In this document: one piece after another, positions 8,109 to 15,494 of the stretch
Position numbering within the stretch: position 1 is the stretch's first letter
How the letters are laid out: each line of letters begins with the position of its first letter
From: Bradyrhizobium sp. sGM-13
GTDB taxonomy: Bacteria > Pseudomonadota > Alphaproteobacteria > Rhizobiales > Xanthobacteraceae
Reading direction: 5' to 3'
DNA: 64,000 bases
Assembly: GCF_018398875.1 (NCBI RefSeq)
Contig: NZ_JAGWDK010000010.1
Coordinates: forward strand, 186,001 to 250,000
The notes under the pieces: generated by a model
Told to the model about the DNA's origin: nothing
Database searches by the model: none
The model's input: only the letters and a program-made list of their open reading frames with translations
Translations under genes and position numbers: made by a program

Positions 8109-9193
8109 CAGGCAACCCCCTCGACCAGACGGCTGTCGGCATAGACGTGAACATGCGCGGGATCGAACACCAGCCCGACCATATTGTCAGGCACGGAGAA
8201 TCCGGGCGGCACGCGCGCGGCAAACTTGGCGTCGCCGATACGAACGCGGGCGAAGCGGGCACGACCAAGATCGTCGATCCGTTCGATCGCAGCCGATAAC
8301 AGGCCCGACGCGGGAGCGGCGATATTGACGAATTCCGGGCGCACGCCGATCTCGATTTTCGCACCCGCCGGCAGCACGCCGTAATTGCGGTGCAGGCCGA
8401 TGATGTGGCCGTCGATCCGGGCCTCATGCCCGCTCACGACAGCCGGCACGATGTTCATGCCGGGCGAGCCGATGAAGTAACCCACGAACGTATGCGCGGG
8501 CTTGTCAAACAGTTCGGCCGGTGTGCCGCTCTGCACGACGCGGCCGTCATGCATGACCACCACCGTATCGGCAAAAGTCAGCGCCTCGGTCTGGTCATGG
8601 GTGACGTAGATCATCGTGAGATCGAGTTCGCGATGCAGCGCCTTCAGCTTCGAGCGCAACTGCCACTTCAATTCAGGGTCGATCACCGTCAGCGGCTCGT
8701 CGAATAATACGGCGGCAACGTCGGAACGGACGAGGCCGCGGCCGAGTGAAATCTTCTGCTTGGCGTCCGCGGTCAGGCGCGTCGCCTTGCGGTCGAGATA
8801 GAACGTCAGATCGAGGAGATCGGCGATCTGCCTCACCCGCGCCTCGACCTCGGCCTTCGGCACGCCGCGGTTCTGCAGTGGGAATGCGAGGTTCTGCCCG
8901 ACCGTCATCGTGTCGTAGATCACCGGAAACTGGAACACCTGCGCGATGTTGCGCTTCTGGGTTGACAGCGGCGTGATATCGGCGCCGTCGAACAGGATTT
9001 TTCCGCGCGACGGCGTGACGATGCCGGAGATCAGATTGAGCAGCGTGGTCTTGCCGCAGCCGGAGGGGCCGAGCAGCGCGTAGGCCCCGCCCTGCCGCCA
9101 GGTCATGGTCACCGGCTTCAACGCAAAGGATTCGGGCGCAGCGTCATTGCCGCCGTAGGAATGCGCGAGATCGACGAGGTCAATGCGTGCCAT
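8108..9193 (-). CDS. glpT: Glycerol ABC transporter ATP-binding protein GlpT (degenerate signature motif)
   Basis: A 361-aa MalK-like ATPase with C-terminal regulatory OB-type region. Walker A is normal (GPSGCGKT, 42-49), Walker B ends in FDEP with catalytic glutamate E166, and the switch histidine is present (YVTHDQ, H199). The ABC signature that should read LSGGQ is instead LTADA at about 140-144, within TRLTADAKQKISLGRG. In a heterodimer with GlpS, this subunit would supply a normal nucleotide-binding half but a defective signature. Named after the rhizobial importer component, not the E. coli glycerol-3-phosphate antiporter of the same symbol. Confidence 0.88.
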   Translation of the reverse strand: MARIDLVDLAHSYGGNDAAPESFALKPVTMTWRQGGAYALLGPSGCGKTTLLNLISGIVTPSRGKILFDGADITPLSTQKRNIAQVFQFPVIYDTMTVGQNLAFPLQNRGVPKAEVEARVRQIADLLDLTFYLDRKATRLTADAKQKISLGRGLVRSDVAAVLFDEPLTVIDPELKWQLRSKLKALHRELDLTMIYVTHDQTEALTFADTVVVMHDGRVVQSGTPAELFDKPAHTFVGYFIGSPGMNIVPAVVSGHEARIDGHIIGLHRNYGVLPAGAKIEIGVRPEFVNIAAPASGLLSAAIERIDDLGRARFARVRIGDAKFAARVPPGFSVPDNMVGLVFDPAHVHVYADSRLVEGVA

Positions 9194-9205
9194 ATCGCAT
9201 CTCCC

Positions 9206-10345
9206 TCACATGCTCTTGGCTTTTGATGCGTTTTCTCCAAGCGAAACGTTACGCATTTCGCTTGAAAACGCGATGGCGGGCGCTGCGACCAGGCGATCGG
9301 CGGCGTCGAACACGAAGACATTGTCGGGATCGAGCACGGCATCGAGCGTCTGGCCGGGCTCATATTCATGCACGCCCGGCAGCACCGCAACCCAGTTGGA
9401 AGCGTCGCGGTTGAGATGCACGAAACTTTCCGAGCCGGTGATCTCAGTCACGGTGACAGTAGCGTGAAACGCGTGGCGGCCGGCGACGCCGTTCGCCACT
9501 TCGAGTTGGTGGGCCCGGAAGCCGACGCGATAGGGGCCGTCGGAAAGCTGCGCATAGAGCCCGATGGCCGGCGCCTGGATGCCGCCGGCATATGCGACCT
9601 GCCCGTTCTTCTTCTCGATACCGACGATGTTGAGCGGCGGATCTGAAAATACCTGTGCGACCCGCAGCGTATCGGGACGGCGATAGACTTGCGATGTATT
9701 GCCGGCCTGAAGCACCTGGCCTTCCCACATGCACACCGTGTTGCCGCCGAGCAGCAGCGCCTCCGAGGGTTCGGTGGTGGCATAGACGAAGATCGCGCCC
9801 GACGCCTCGAAGATGCGCGGCAGTTCGGTGCGCAGCTCTTCACGGAGCTTGTAATCGAGATTGGCGAGAGGCTCATCGAGCAGCACGAGGTCGGCGCCCT
9901 TGACCAGCGCACGTGCGATCGCGGTGCGCTGCTGTTGGCCACCGGAAAGCTGCAGCGGCGTACGCTTCAGATAGGGCTCGAGCCGCAAGAGTTTCGCGGC
10001 CTCCTGCACGCGGTGGTCGATCTCCTCGCGCGGCCGGCCCTGAACCCGCAAGGGCGAGGCGATGTTCTCGTACACCGTCAGCGAGGGATAATTGATGAAC
10101 TGCTGATAGACCATTGCGACCGAGCGCTGCCGCACATCGGCGCCGGTGACGTCGTTGCCGTCGACCAGCACGCGACCGGTTGACGGCTTGTCGAGACCGG
10201 CGAGCAGCCGCATGATCGAGGTCTTGCCCGACAATGTCGGCCCGAGCAGCACGCTCAGCGTGCCGCGCTCCAGCGTCAGCGAGACGTCGCGAATGGTCGC
10301 CATGCCATCCACGGTTCGCGTGACGTGTTCGAGCGTGACGCTCAT
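9206..10345 (-). CDS. glpS: Glycerol ABC transporter ATP-binding protein GlpS (switch histidine missing)
   Basis: A 379-aa MalK-like ATPase. The Walker A is slightly atypical (GPTLSGKT, 35-42), the signature LSGGQ is intact (133-137) and Walker B LLDEP keeps the glutamate (158). The H-loop, normally VTHD, reads YATTEPSEA, so threonine 191 stands where the switch histidine belongs. Paired with GlpT this predicts one canonical and one degenerate ATP site. ATG 10345 overlaps the glpD stop by 4 bp; 12 bp separate it from glpT. Confidence 0.88.
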   Translation of the reverse strand: MSVTLEHVTRTVDGMATIRDVSLTLERGTLSVLLGPTLSGKTSIMRLLAGLDKPSTGRVLVDGNDVTGADVRQRSVAMVYQQFINYPSLTVYENIASPLRVQGRPREEIDHRVQEAAKLLRLEPYLKRTPLQLSGGQQQRTAIARALVKGADLVLLDEPLANLDYKLREELRTELPRIFEASGAIFVYATTEPSEALLLGGNTVCMWEGQVLQAGNTSQVYRRPDTLRVAQVFSDPPLNIVGIEKKNGQVAYAGGIQAPAIGLYAQLSDGPYRVGFRAHQLEVANGVAGRHAFHATVTVTEITGSESFVHLNRDASNWVAVLPGVHEYEPGQTLDAVLDPDNVFVFDAADRLVAAPAIAFSSEMRNVSLGENASKAKSM

Positions 10346-11886
10346 GTCCGCCCTCCCGCTCCGCGCAACGCACGTTCACCGGAGGCGCTGCTGGACTTGA
10401 TCCATTCGTCGAGCACGGCGATTTCATCGGCCGACAGTCGTAAGCCGAGTTTGGACCTTCGCCACACCACGTCTTCGGCGCTGCAAGCCCACTCGGTCGA
10501 AATCAGGTACCGGACCTCGCTTTCGGTCAAGGTAGCGCCAAACGCCTGGCCTAGATCGGCCAATGATTTCGCATTGCCGAGCAATTTTGTCGCGCGCGTG
10601 CCATAGGCATGCGCGAGCCGGCCAGCATGCGCCGAGGTCAGGAACGGATACTTCCGCATCAGTTCTGCCGTCAGCGCGGCGACCGCCGAAACATCCATGT
10701 TGCCGCCAGGCAGTGGCGCCTTGCCTGTCCAGCCCTCTTTCGCTTTGTCGCTGCTCAAATATGGTGAAAGCCGTTCCAGTGCTTCCTCGGCGAGCCGCCG
10801 ATAGGTCGTGATCTTACCACCATAGATCGACAGCAGCGGCGCACCACCAGGCGTATCGAGTTCGAACACGTAATCGCGAGTCGCGGCCTTGGCCTCGCTG
10901 GCACCGTCATCATAGAGCGGGCGGACGCCGGAATAGGTCCAGACCACATCCGCGGGCAGTATCGTCTTCTTCAGGTACTCGCTGGCGGAGGCGCAGAGAT
11001 ATTGAATCTCCTCAGGGCTGGCTTTCACCTTGGCGGGGTCGCCTTCATAGTCGCGATCAGTGGTGCCGATCAGCGTAAAGTCGTCCTGGTAGGGGATGAC
11101 AAAGATGATGCGGCCGTCGGCATTCTGAAACATGTAGGCGCGGTCGTGCTCATATAGCTTGCGCACCACGATGTGTGAGCCCTGTACCAGCCGCACCTTT
11201 GCCCGCGCGTTGACGCCTGAGCCCGACGACAGCACCTGCTCCACCCACGGACCGCCAGCATTGACCAGCGCGCGCGCCTGGATGGTGGTGCGCTCGCCGC
11301 TGATCGTGTTCTCGACGGTGACCTGCCAGATGCCATCGACCTGCCGGATCTCGATCGCGCGCGAGCGGGTGTGAATTTCGGCGCCGCGATCGGCTGCGTC
11401 GCGTGCGGTGAGTACGACAAGGCGCGCGTCATCGACGAAGCAATCGGAATATTCGAAACCGCGCTTGTAACGGTTGGCGATCAAGGGTTTGCCCACCTCG
11501 TCATGGACCAGATCGACCGAGCGCGTCGGCGGCAGGAGATGACGGCCGCCGATGTGGTCATACAGGAACAACCCTAACCTGAGCAGCCAGGCCGGCCGCA
11601 AGCCAGCGTGGTGCGGCAAAACGAAACGCAAAGGACGGATGATGTGAGGCGCGATCTGCCACAGGACTTCGCGCTCGATCAGCGCCTCGCGGACCAGCCG
11701 GAACTCGTAATATTCGAGATAGCGCAGCCCGCCATGCACCAACTTGGTCGACCAGGACGACGTTCCGCTCGCCAAGTCGTTCATTTCACACAGGAAAACG
11801 GAATTGCCCCGGCCCGCAGCATCGCGCGCGATGCCGCAGCCATTGATGCCGCCTCCGATAATGGCGAGGTCGAATATCCGATCCAA
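10342..11886 (-). CDS. glpD: Glycerol-3-phosphate dehydrogenase, aerobic FAD type
   Basis: The 514-aa membrane-associated flavoprotein oxidises glycerol-3-phosphate to dihydroxyacetone phosphate, passing electrons to quinone. The N-terminal FAD-binding Rossmann motif is DLAIIGGGINGCGIARDAAG, followed by the family block LASGTSSWSTKLVHGGLRYL; the C-terminal helical domain is complete. It starts at TTG 11886: GGGGAAG lies eight bases upstream and the FAD motif begins seven residues in. It is the first gene of the glycerol operon, so transported glycerol (after phosphorylation) is directly oxidised; no glycerol kinase gene is in this window. Confidence 0.92.
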   Translation of the reverse strand: MDRIFDLAIIGGGINGCGIARDAAGRGNSVFLCEMNDLASGTSSWSTKLVHGGLRYLEYYEFRLVREALIEREVLWQIAPHIIRPLRFVLPHHAGLRPAWLLRLGLFLYDHIGGRHLLPPTRSVDLVHDEVGKPLIANRYKRGFEYSDCFVDDARLVVLTARDAADRGAEIHTRSRAIEIRQVDGIWQVTVENTISGERTTIQARALVNAGGPWVEQVLSSGSGVNARAKVRLVQGSHIVVRKLYEHDRAYMFQNADGRIIFVIPYQDDFTLIGTTDRDYEGDPAKVKASPEEIQYLCASASEYLKKTILPADVVWTYSGVRPLYDDGASEAKAATRDYVFELDTPGGAPLLSIYGGKITTYRRLAEEALERLSPYLSSDKAKEGWTGKAPLPGGNMDVSAVAALTAELMRKYPFLTSAHAGRLAHAYGTRATKLLGNAKSLADLGQAFGATLTESEVRYLISTEWACSAEDVVWRRSKLGLRLSADEIAVLDEWIKSSSASGERALRGAGGRT

Positions 11887-11927
11887 CGAAACGCTTCCCC
11901 GGCGATCGCCTCTTCACTTCGGCGACT

Positions 11928-11979
11928 TTGCTTTCGAATGGGAGTTAATCACAAAGAAAAACGAAAGCAAGGCGAAAGC
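11928..11979. promoter_or_regulatory. Candidate GlpR operator region upstream of glpD
   Basis: TTGCTTTCG (11928-11936) is a perfect inverted copy of CGAAAGCAA (11962-11970), and CGAAAGC occurs again at 11973-11979, 11 bp after the first. These lie 42-93 bp upstream of the glpD start. Repeated CGAAA-type half sites one helical turn apart are the sort of target expected for a DeoR-family repressor, and glpR is encoded nearby. Binding is inferred. The promoter itself is not obvious. Confidence 0.45.
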
Positions 11980-12069
11980 GGGGAACCGGGTCTCCTACTT
12001 GAGGGGTAAGCTCAGGTTTGGCCGCACGGGTCCGTACCACCGGCTCAGTGCGGCGCATTGGTCTCGGTA

Positions 12070-12453
12070 TCAGCCCGCGGCCACGGCCTCGATTTCGAGA
12101 AGCCACGCCTCGTCGAAAATGCCAGCGATAACCACTGTCAGCGCTGTTTCCCGTCCACCCAGGACTTCGTTTCGCACGGAGCGATTGACAAGGGCGTAGC
12201 GCCGGTCGGCAAGGTAGGTCCTGTGCATGACCAGATTGTCGAGGGTCATGCCGGCTGCCTTGAGCTGAGCCTCGACATTTCGCCAAGCAAGCCTGCACTG
12301 CGCTTCAAAGCCCTCAGGCACAGTGCCGTCGATGCCGAGTGGAATCTGGCCACTTACAAAAAGCAGACGGGTGTGACCGCTGACCTCTAGCGCCTGGCTG
12401 TAGCCAGTCGTCGGCACGGTGACTGTTTCGGCATTGATGCGTCGGATGTGCAT
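12070..12453 (-). CDS. RidA/YjgF/YER057c family protein, non-archetypal
   Basis: The 127-aa product shows the RidA fold pattern (LLFVSGQIPLGIDGTVPEGF, then NVEAQLKAAGMTLDNLV and a terminal LEIEAVA). Classical RidA enzymes hydrolyse enamine/imine intermediates such as 2-aminoacrylate through a conserved arginine (Arg105 in E. coli). By hand alignment that position is leucine here, so it probably belongs to another Rid subfamily without the standard deaminase activity. It sits alone between glpD and the glpR side of the locus; a link to glycerol metabolism is not evident. Confidence 0.8.
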   Translation of the reverse strand: MHIRRINAETVTVPTTGYSQALEVSGHTRLLFVSGQIPLGIDGTVPEGFEAQCRLAWRNVEAQLKAAGMTLDNLVMHRTYLADRRYALVNRSVRNEVLGGRETALTVVIAGIFDEAWLLEIEAVAAG

Positions 12454-12582
12454 CAGGTTTCTCCTGTCCTCGAAACGTCACCTCGTGCACCGCTGCACTC
12501 GTCGCGCACAAACCATTTTTCCTGGACAGTTGAGTCAGATTTTCTAATCTGCGCGCGCCTAACGCCTATGGGTGGAATCCTG

Positions 12583-12658
12583 GTGAGCTACAGACTGCCT
12601 CCGCTCAACGGGCCTTCGAGGCTGCCGGCCGTCATCTCAGCTTCAACTGGCTGCGCAG
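12583..12658 (+). pseudogene. Remnant of a LysR-family regulator N-terminus
   Basis: From GTG 12583 the bases encode VSYRLPPLNG, then after a shift AFEAAGRHLSF (from 12612), then after another shift LAAQ (12647-12658). Joined, these give the opening of a GcvA-like LysR helix-turn-helix (usually LPPLNALRAFEAAGRHLSF..AA). Small deletions have broken the frame and the rest of the gene is gone. The surrounding 12454-12746 has no intact gene. Confidence 0.5.
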
Positions 12659-12746
12659 GCCTCCCTTGTCGTTTGGCCTGGCCTCGCCAAGTGTCGGGAG
12701 TTCCTGAAAACGAGATCACTGCTCGGCTCGCTCGGATAATCGCGCG

Positions 12747-13577
12747 CTACTTCAGCCGCACCACGGTCGAAGCCGGCTCGCCGCCGGAATCATCGATATC
12801 CGCCGCCGGCTTCTCCATCGCCTGGACCACCTCGATACCGCGGTGGCTGCAGATGCTGGCAAGACCCGCCGGCAACGGCGCGTCAGTCACAAAGGTCTGG
12901 ATCTGGCTGAGATGGGCGATGCGCACCGGCGCGCTGCGGCGGAGTTTTGTGGAATCCGCGACCAGCATGACGCTGCGGGCGTTGGCGATGATCGCTTGCG
13001 CGGCCTGCACCTCGCGATAGTCGAAGTCCAAGAGCGCACCCTCCTCGTCGATCGCGGAGGCCCCGATGATGGCGTAGTCGACCTTGAACTGGCCGATCAG
13101 GCTGATCGCGGTCGAGCCGATCACCGCCCCGTCGGCACGGCGCACCGCGCCGCCCGCCACGATCACCTCGATGCGCGGATGCCGGTACAAAAGCATCGCG
13201 ACGTTGAGGTTGTTGGTGATGACTAGCAGGTCCTCATGCGAGGTCAGCGCGCTCGCGACTTCTTCCGTCGTGGTGCCGATGTTGATGAACAGCGAGCAGC
13301 CGTTCGGAATCCGCGATGCAGCGGCCACGCCGATCGCCCGCTTTTCCTCTGCCGCCACGAAGCGCCGCGCCTCATAGGCGAGGTTCTCCACGCCGGAGGC
13401 GATAATGGCGCCGCCATGGATGCGCGTCAGCGAGCGCTGGTCGCAAAGGTCGTTGAGGTCTTTTCGGATGGTCTGCGCCGAGACCTCAAACCGCTTGGCG
13501 AGATCTTCCACCATCACCCGGCCAAAGGCGCGGGCAATGTTGAGGATTTCAGTCTGACGGTGGGACAATCCGGCCAT
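12747..13577 (-). CDS. glpR: DeoR-family transcriptional regulator GlpR
   Basis: A 276-aa repressor: N-terminal helix-turn-helix (RQTEILNIARAFGRVMVEDL, then AKRFEVSAQTIRKDLNDL and RIHGGA), typical of DeoR proteins, and a C-terminal sugar-phosphate-sensing domain with NIGTTTEEVASAL and GASAIDEEGALLDFDYREV. GlpR-type members respond to glycerol-3-phosphate and control glp operons; position next to glpD supports this. Start ATG 13577 has GGGG ten bases upstream; the longer open frame lacks similarity. Regulation of the operon through the CGAAAGC repeats upstream of glpD is proposed. Confidence 0.85.
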   Translation of the reverse strand: MAGLSHRQTEILNIARAFGRVMVEDLAKRFEVSAQTIRKDLNDLCDQRSLTRIHGGAIIASGVENLAYEARRFVAAEEKRAIGVAAASRIPNGCSLFINIGTTTEEVASALTSHEDLLVITNNLNVAMLLYRHPRIEVIVAGGAVRRADGAVIGSTAISLIGQFKVDYAIIGASAIDEEGALLDFDYREVQAAQAIIANARSVMLVADSTKLRRSAPVRIAHLSQIQTFVTDAPLPAGLASICSHRGIEVVQAMEKPAADIDDSGGEPASTVVRLK

Positions 13578-13813
13578 GGCAGCACCCCTGAAGAACAGAC
13601 TTGGGCACAAAGATGCCGTTATGGTGCGGCTGATTAGGAGCGCGGTCAACGAGGGAGATCGGCCGCAAAGGCGTTTGGCAGGGCGAAACAACGAATCCTG
13701 GTTAAGGCGACCGCCGCCCGAAGCCGTGCGAGCCGCACATGCGCCCGGCCGCTCGACAAAGCAATTTGTGGCTGCAACACTGTGATCACAACCAGAAAAG
13801 AATGGAGGAAACC

Positions 13814-14269
13814 ATGAAGATCGATCGCCGTCAGCTCGCCTTGCCCGTACTAGCACTTGGGCTTGGGGTTGCGCTCATGAGCGCGGTCCCCGCTTTCGCC
13901 GGCGCAGACGAGGATGCCATCGCGAAGAACGTCGAAGCCTTCCGTGCAGCGCAGGCGGCCGGCAATGCCGAGGGGATCGCCCCGCTCTGCGCGGAAGAAC
14001 TCAGCTACAGCCACTCCAGCGGAGCTGTCGACGACAAGGCGGCACTGCTGACGGGCGTCAAGAATGCGAAATACAAATGGACCTCGCTTGAATACAAGAA
14101 CCCCACCATCCGTATCGTCGGCCCGGCGGCTATCGTGCGCTTCAACTTCGTCGGCGAGCAGGAGTTCACCGACGGCAAGAAGACGCCGCAGAACCTGCAC
14201 GTCCTGATGAACTGGCAGAAACAGGGTTCGGACTGGAAGCTGCTGTCGCGGTCGGCCACCAAGCTCTGA
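13814..14269 (+). CDS. Exported NTF2-like/SnoaL-fold protein
   Basis: The 151-aa product has a signal peptide (LALPVLALGLGVALMSAVPAFA) and a DUF4440/NTF2-like domain: helix IAKNVEAFRAAQAAGNAEGI, LCAEELSYSHSSGAVDDKAA and the closing strands NWQKQGSDWKLLSRSATKL. Such domains bind small ligands or act in isomerase-type reactions; no catalytic set is recognisable. The start at 13814 follows GGAGGAA (13804-13810). It is transcribed away from glpR across a 236-bp gap that shows no other gene. Confidence 0.75.
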   Translation: MKIDRRQLALPVLALGLGVALMSAVPAFAGADEDAIAKNVEAFRAAQAAGNAEGIAPLCAEELSYSHSSGAVDDKAALLTGVKNAKYKWTSLEYKNPTIRIVGPAAIVRFNFVGEQEFTDGKKTPQNLHVLMNWQKQGSDWKLLSRSATKL

Positions 14270-14285
14270 CCGCCGGAAGACCGGC

Positions 14286-14308
14286 CGCTGGCGGTTACGC
14301 CGCCAGCG
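14286..14308. terminator. Perfect 9-bp hairpin between convergent genes
   Basis: CGCTGGCGG (14286-14294), loop TTACG, CCGCCAGCG (14300-14308). It lies just after the exported NTF2-like gene and spans the last codons of the convergent small gene, so it may end transcription of the plus-strand gene. There is no T-run, so the terminator role is uncertain. Confidence 0.4.
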
Positions 14309-14483
14309 TCATCCCGCTGACGAGACGGTGAGCCGCCCGCTCGGCCTCGCGCGCGTTGCGAAATATCTGTCCTTCCAACTGGTTGAAACGGGGCGAGGCG
14401 GCGAAGAACTGATAGCCGCCGGGAGCGCGCACGATAATCCCTGCCGGCTGCGAGCCGACTTCAATAATGTAGGTGTCCGACAT
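14295..14483 (-). CDS. Small conserved hypothetical protein
   Basis: A 62-aa protein beginning MSDTYIIEVGSQPAGIIVR and continuing with GGYQFFAASPRFNQLEGQIF and REAERAAHRL. I recall close relatives of this short protein in Bradyrhizobium, where it is unnamed. No signal peptide, membrane helix or metal motif is visible; it looks like a small cytoplasmic alpha/beta domain. Function unknown. Confidence 0.65.
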   Translation of the reverse strand: MSDTYIIEVGSQPAGIIVRAPGGYQFFAASPRFNQLEGQIFRNAREAERAAHRLVSGMTLAA

Positions 14484-14627
14484 GGCCCAGCCTCAGATTT
14501 ATTGCGGGCCTACAACCGGTTGCAAGGCCAATTGTTCCTGCTTCCGCCGTTGCGCCGCAAGGCCAACCTATGCCAAAGCTGGTCGCGGAACACGCTGGCG
14601 AATCGTTCAAATGGCTGGAGAACTGAC

Positions 14628-15062
14628 ATGATGCCGAAATTCGCGCTCTCGATGTTGGTCGCCCTTGCGGCTTGCGCACCGCTCCAAGAGGCGGCGGCGC
14701 AGGAAAGCACGCTGGGCGGCGCGCTGTTCGGCGGCGCGGCGGGCGCCATTGTCGGCGGCGCGCTCGGCGGCGGCCGCGGTGCGGCGGTTGGCGCCATCGT
14801 CGGGGCGACGACGGGTGCTGCGATCGGCGCCCAGGGCGAGCCGCGGCCCGGCGGCTATCGCTGGTATCAGGGCGGTTGCTACATGGAACAGCCTGACGGC
14901 TGGGTCGCAGTTTCGCCGCGTTACTGCGGCGTCCAGGCGCAATACGCCCCGCCACCGCCCCGGTATTACGACGACACCCCGCGCTGCATGCGCTCGCAGA
15001 CCTATGATCCGCGCCGTGGCACCTTCATCGGCCGTGACGGCTACGAGCGTCCCTGCCCGTAA
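14628..15062 (+). CDS. Exported glycine-zipper protein with BA14K-like tail
   Basis: The 144-aa product has an N-terminal signal sequence (possibly a lipoprotein site at AACAP), a glycine-zipper segment (ALFGGAAGAIVGGALGGG and repeats to about residue 65), a cysteine-containing middle (YQGGCYMEQPDGW, SPRYCGVQ) and a C-terminal SQTYDPRRGTFIGRDGYERP, matching the BA14K-type repeat of rhizobial surface antigens. Probably located in the envelope. ATG 14628 follows GGAG at 14617; an upstream in-frame extension overlaps the antisense small gene and has no similarity. Confidence 0.7.
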   Translation: MMPKFALSMLVALAACAPLQEAAAQESTLGGALFGGAAGAIVGGALGGGRGAAVGAIVGATTGAAIGAQGEPRPGGYRWYQGGCYMEQPDGWVAVSPRYCGVQAQYAPPPPRYYDDTPRCMRSQTYDPRRGTFIGRDGYERPCP

Positions 15063-15065
15063 GGT

Positions 15066-15494
15066 TTAGGTCTTGATCACGCCGTCCGGACTGACCGGCT
15101 GCGGACGGCCGTTGTCGTCGATCGAGACGTAGGTGAAGTTGCCGTCGGTCACCAGGATCTGTTGCAACTCCTTGCGACGCACGACCCAGGCTTCGAGATG
15201 CACCGTGATCGAGGTGCGCCCGACCCGCACCAGATTGGCGTAGACTGAAACGAGGTCGCCGACATAGACGGCCTTGCGGAAATTCATCGCCTCGATCGCG
15301 ACCGTCACCGTGCGCGATTTCGCGATCTTGGAAGCGAACACGCCGCCGCCGATATCCATCTGGCTCAAGAGCCAGCCGCCGAAGATGTCGCCATTAGCGT
15401 TGGTGTCGGCTGGCATCGCCAGCGTGCGAATGCAGAGATCACCGCGGGTCTCGGTCTCAGTCGAAACCGGCGCGTGCAGACGTGGTTCATTCAC
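15066..15494 (-). CDS. Acyl-CoA thioesterase, YciA type
   Basis: This hotdog-fold enzyme (142 aa) hydrolyses acyl-CoA to free acid and CoA. The diagnostic MPADTNANGDIFGGWLLSQM motif carries the catalytic aspartate region, followed by AIEAMNFRKAVYVGDLV. The start is GTG 15494, whose last bases overlap the fadB stop (GTGA) with GGGAG eight bases upstream; this shows coupling to the beta-oxidation operon. It likely releases CoA from accumulating acyl-CoAs. Confidence 0.88.
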   Translation of the reverse strand: MNEPRLHAPVSTETETRGDLCIRTLAMPADTNANGDIFGGWLLSQMDIGGGVFASKIAKSRTVTVAIEAMNFRKAVYVGDLVSVYANLVRVGRTSITVHLEAWVVRRKELQQILVTDGNFTYVSIDDNGRPQPVSPDGVIKT

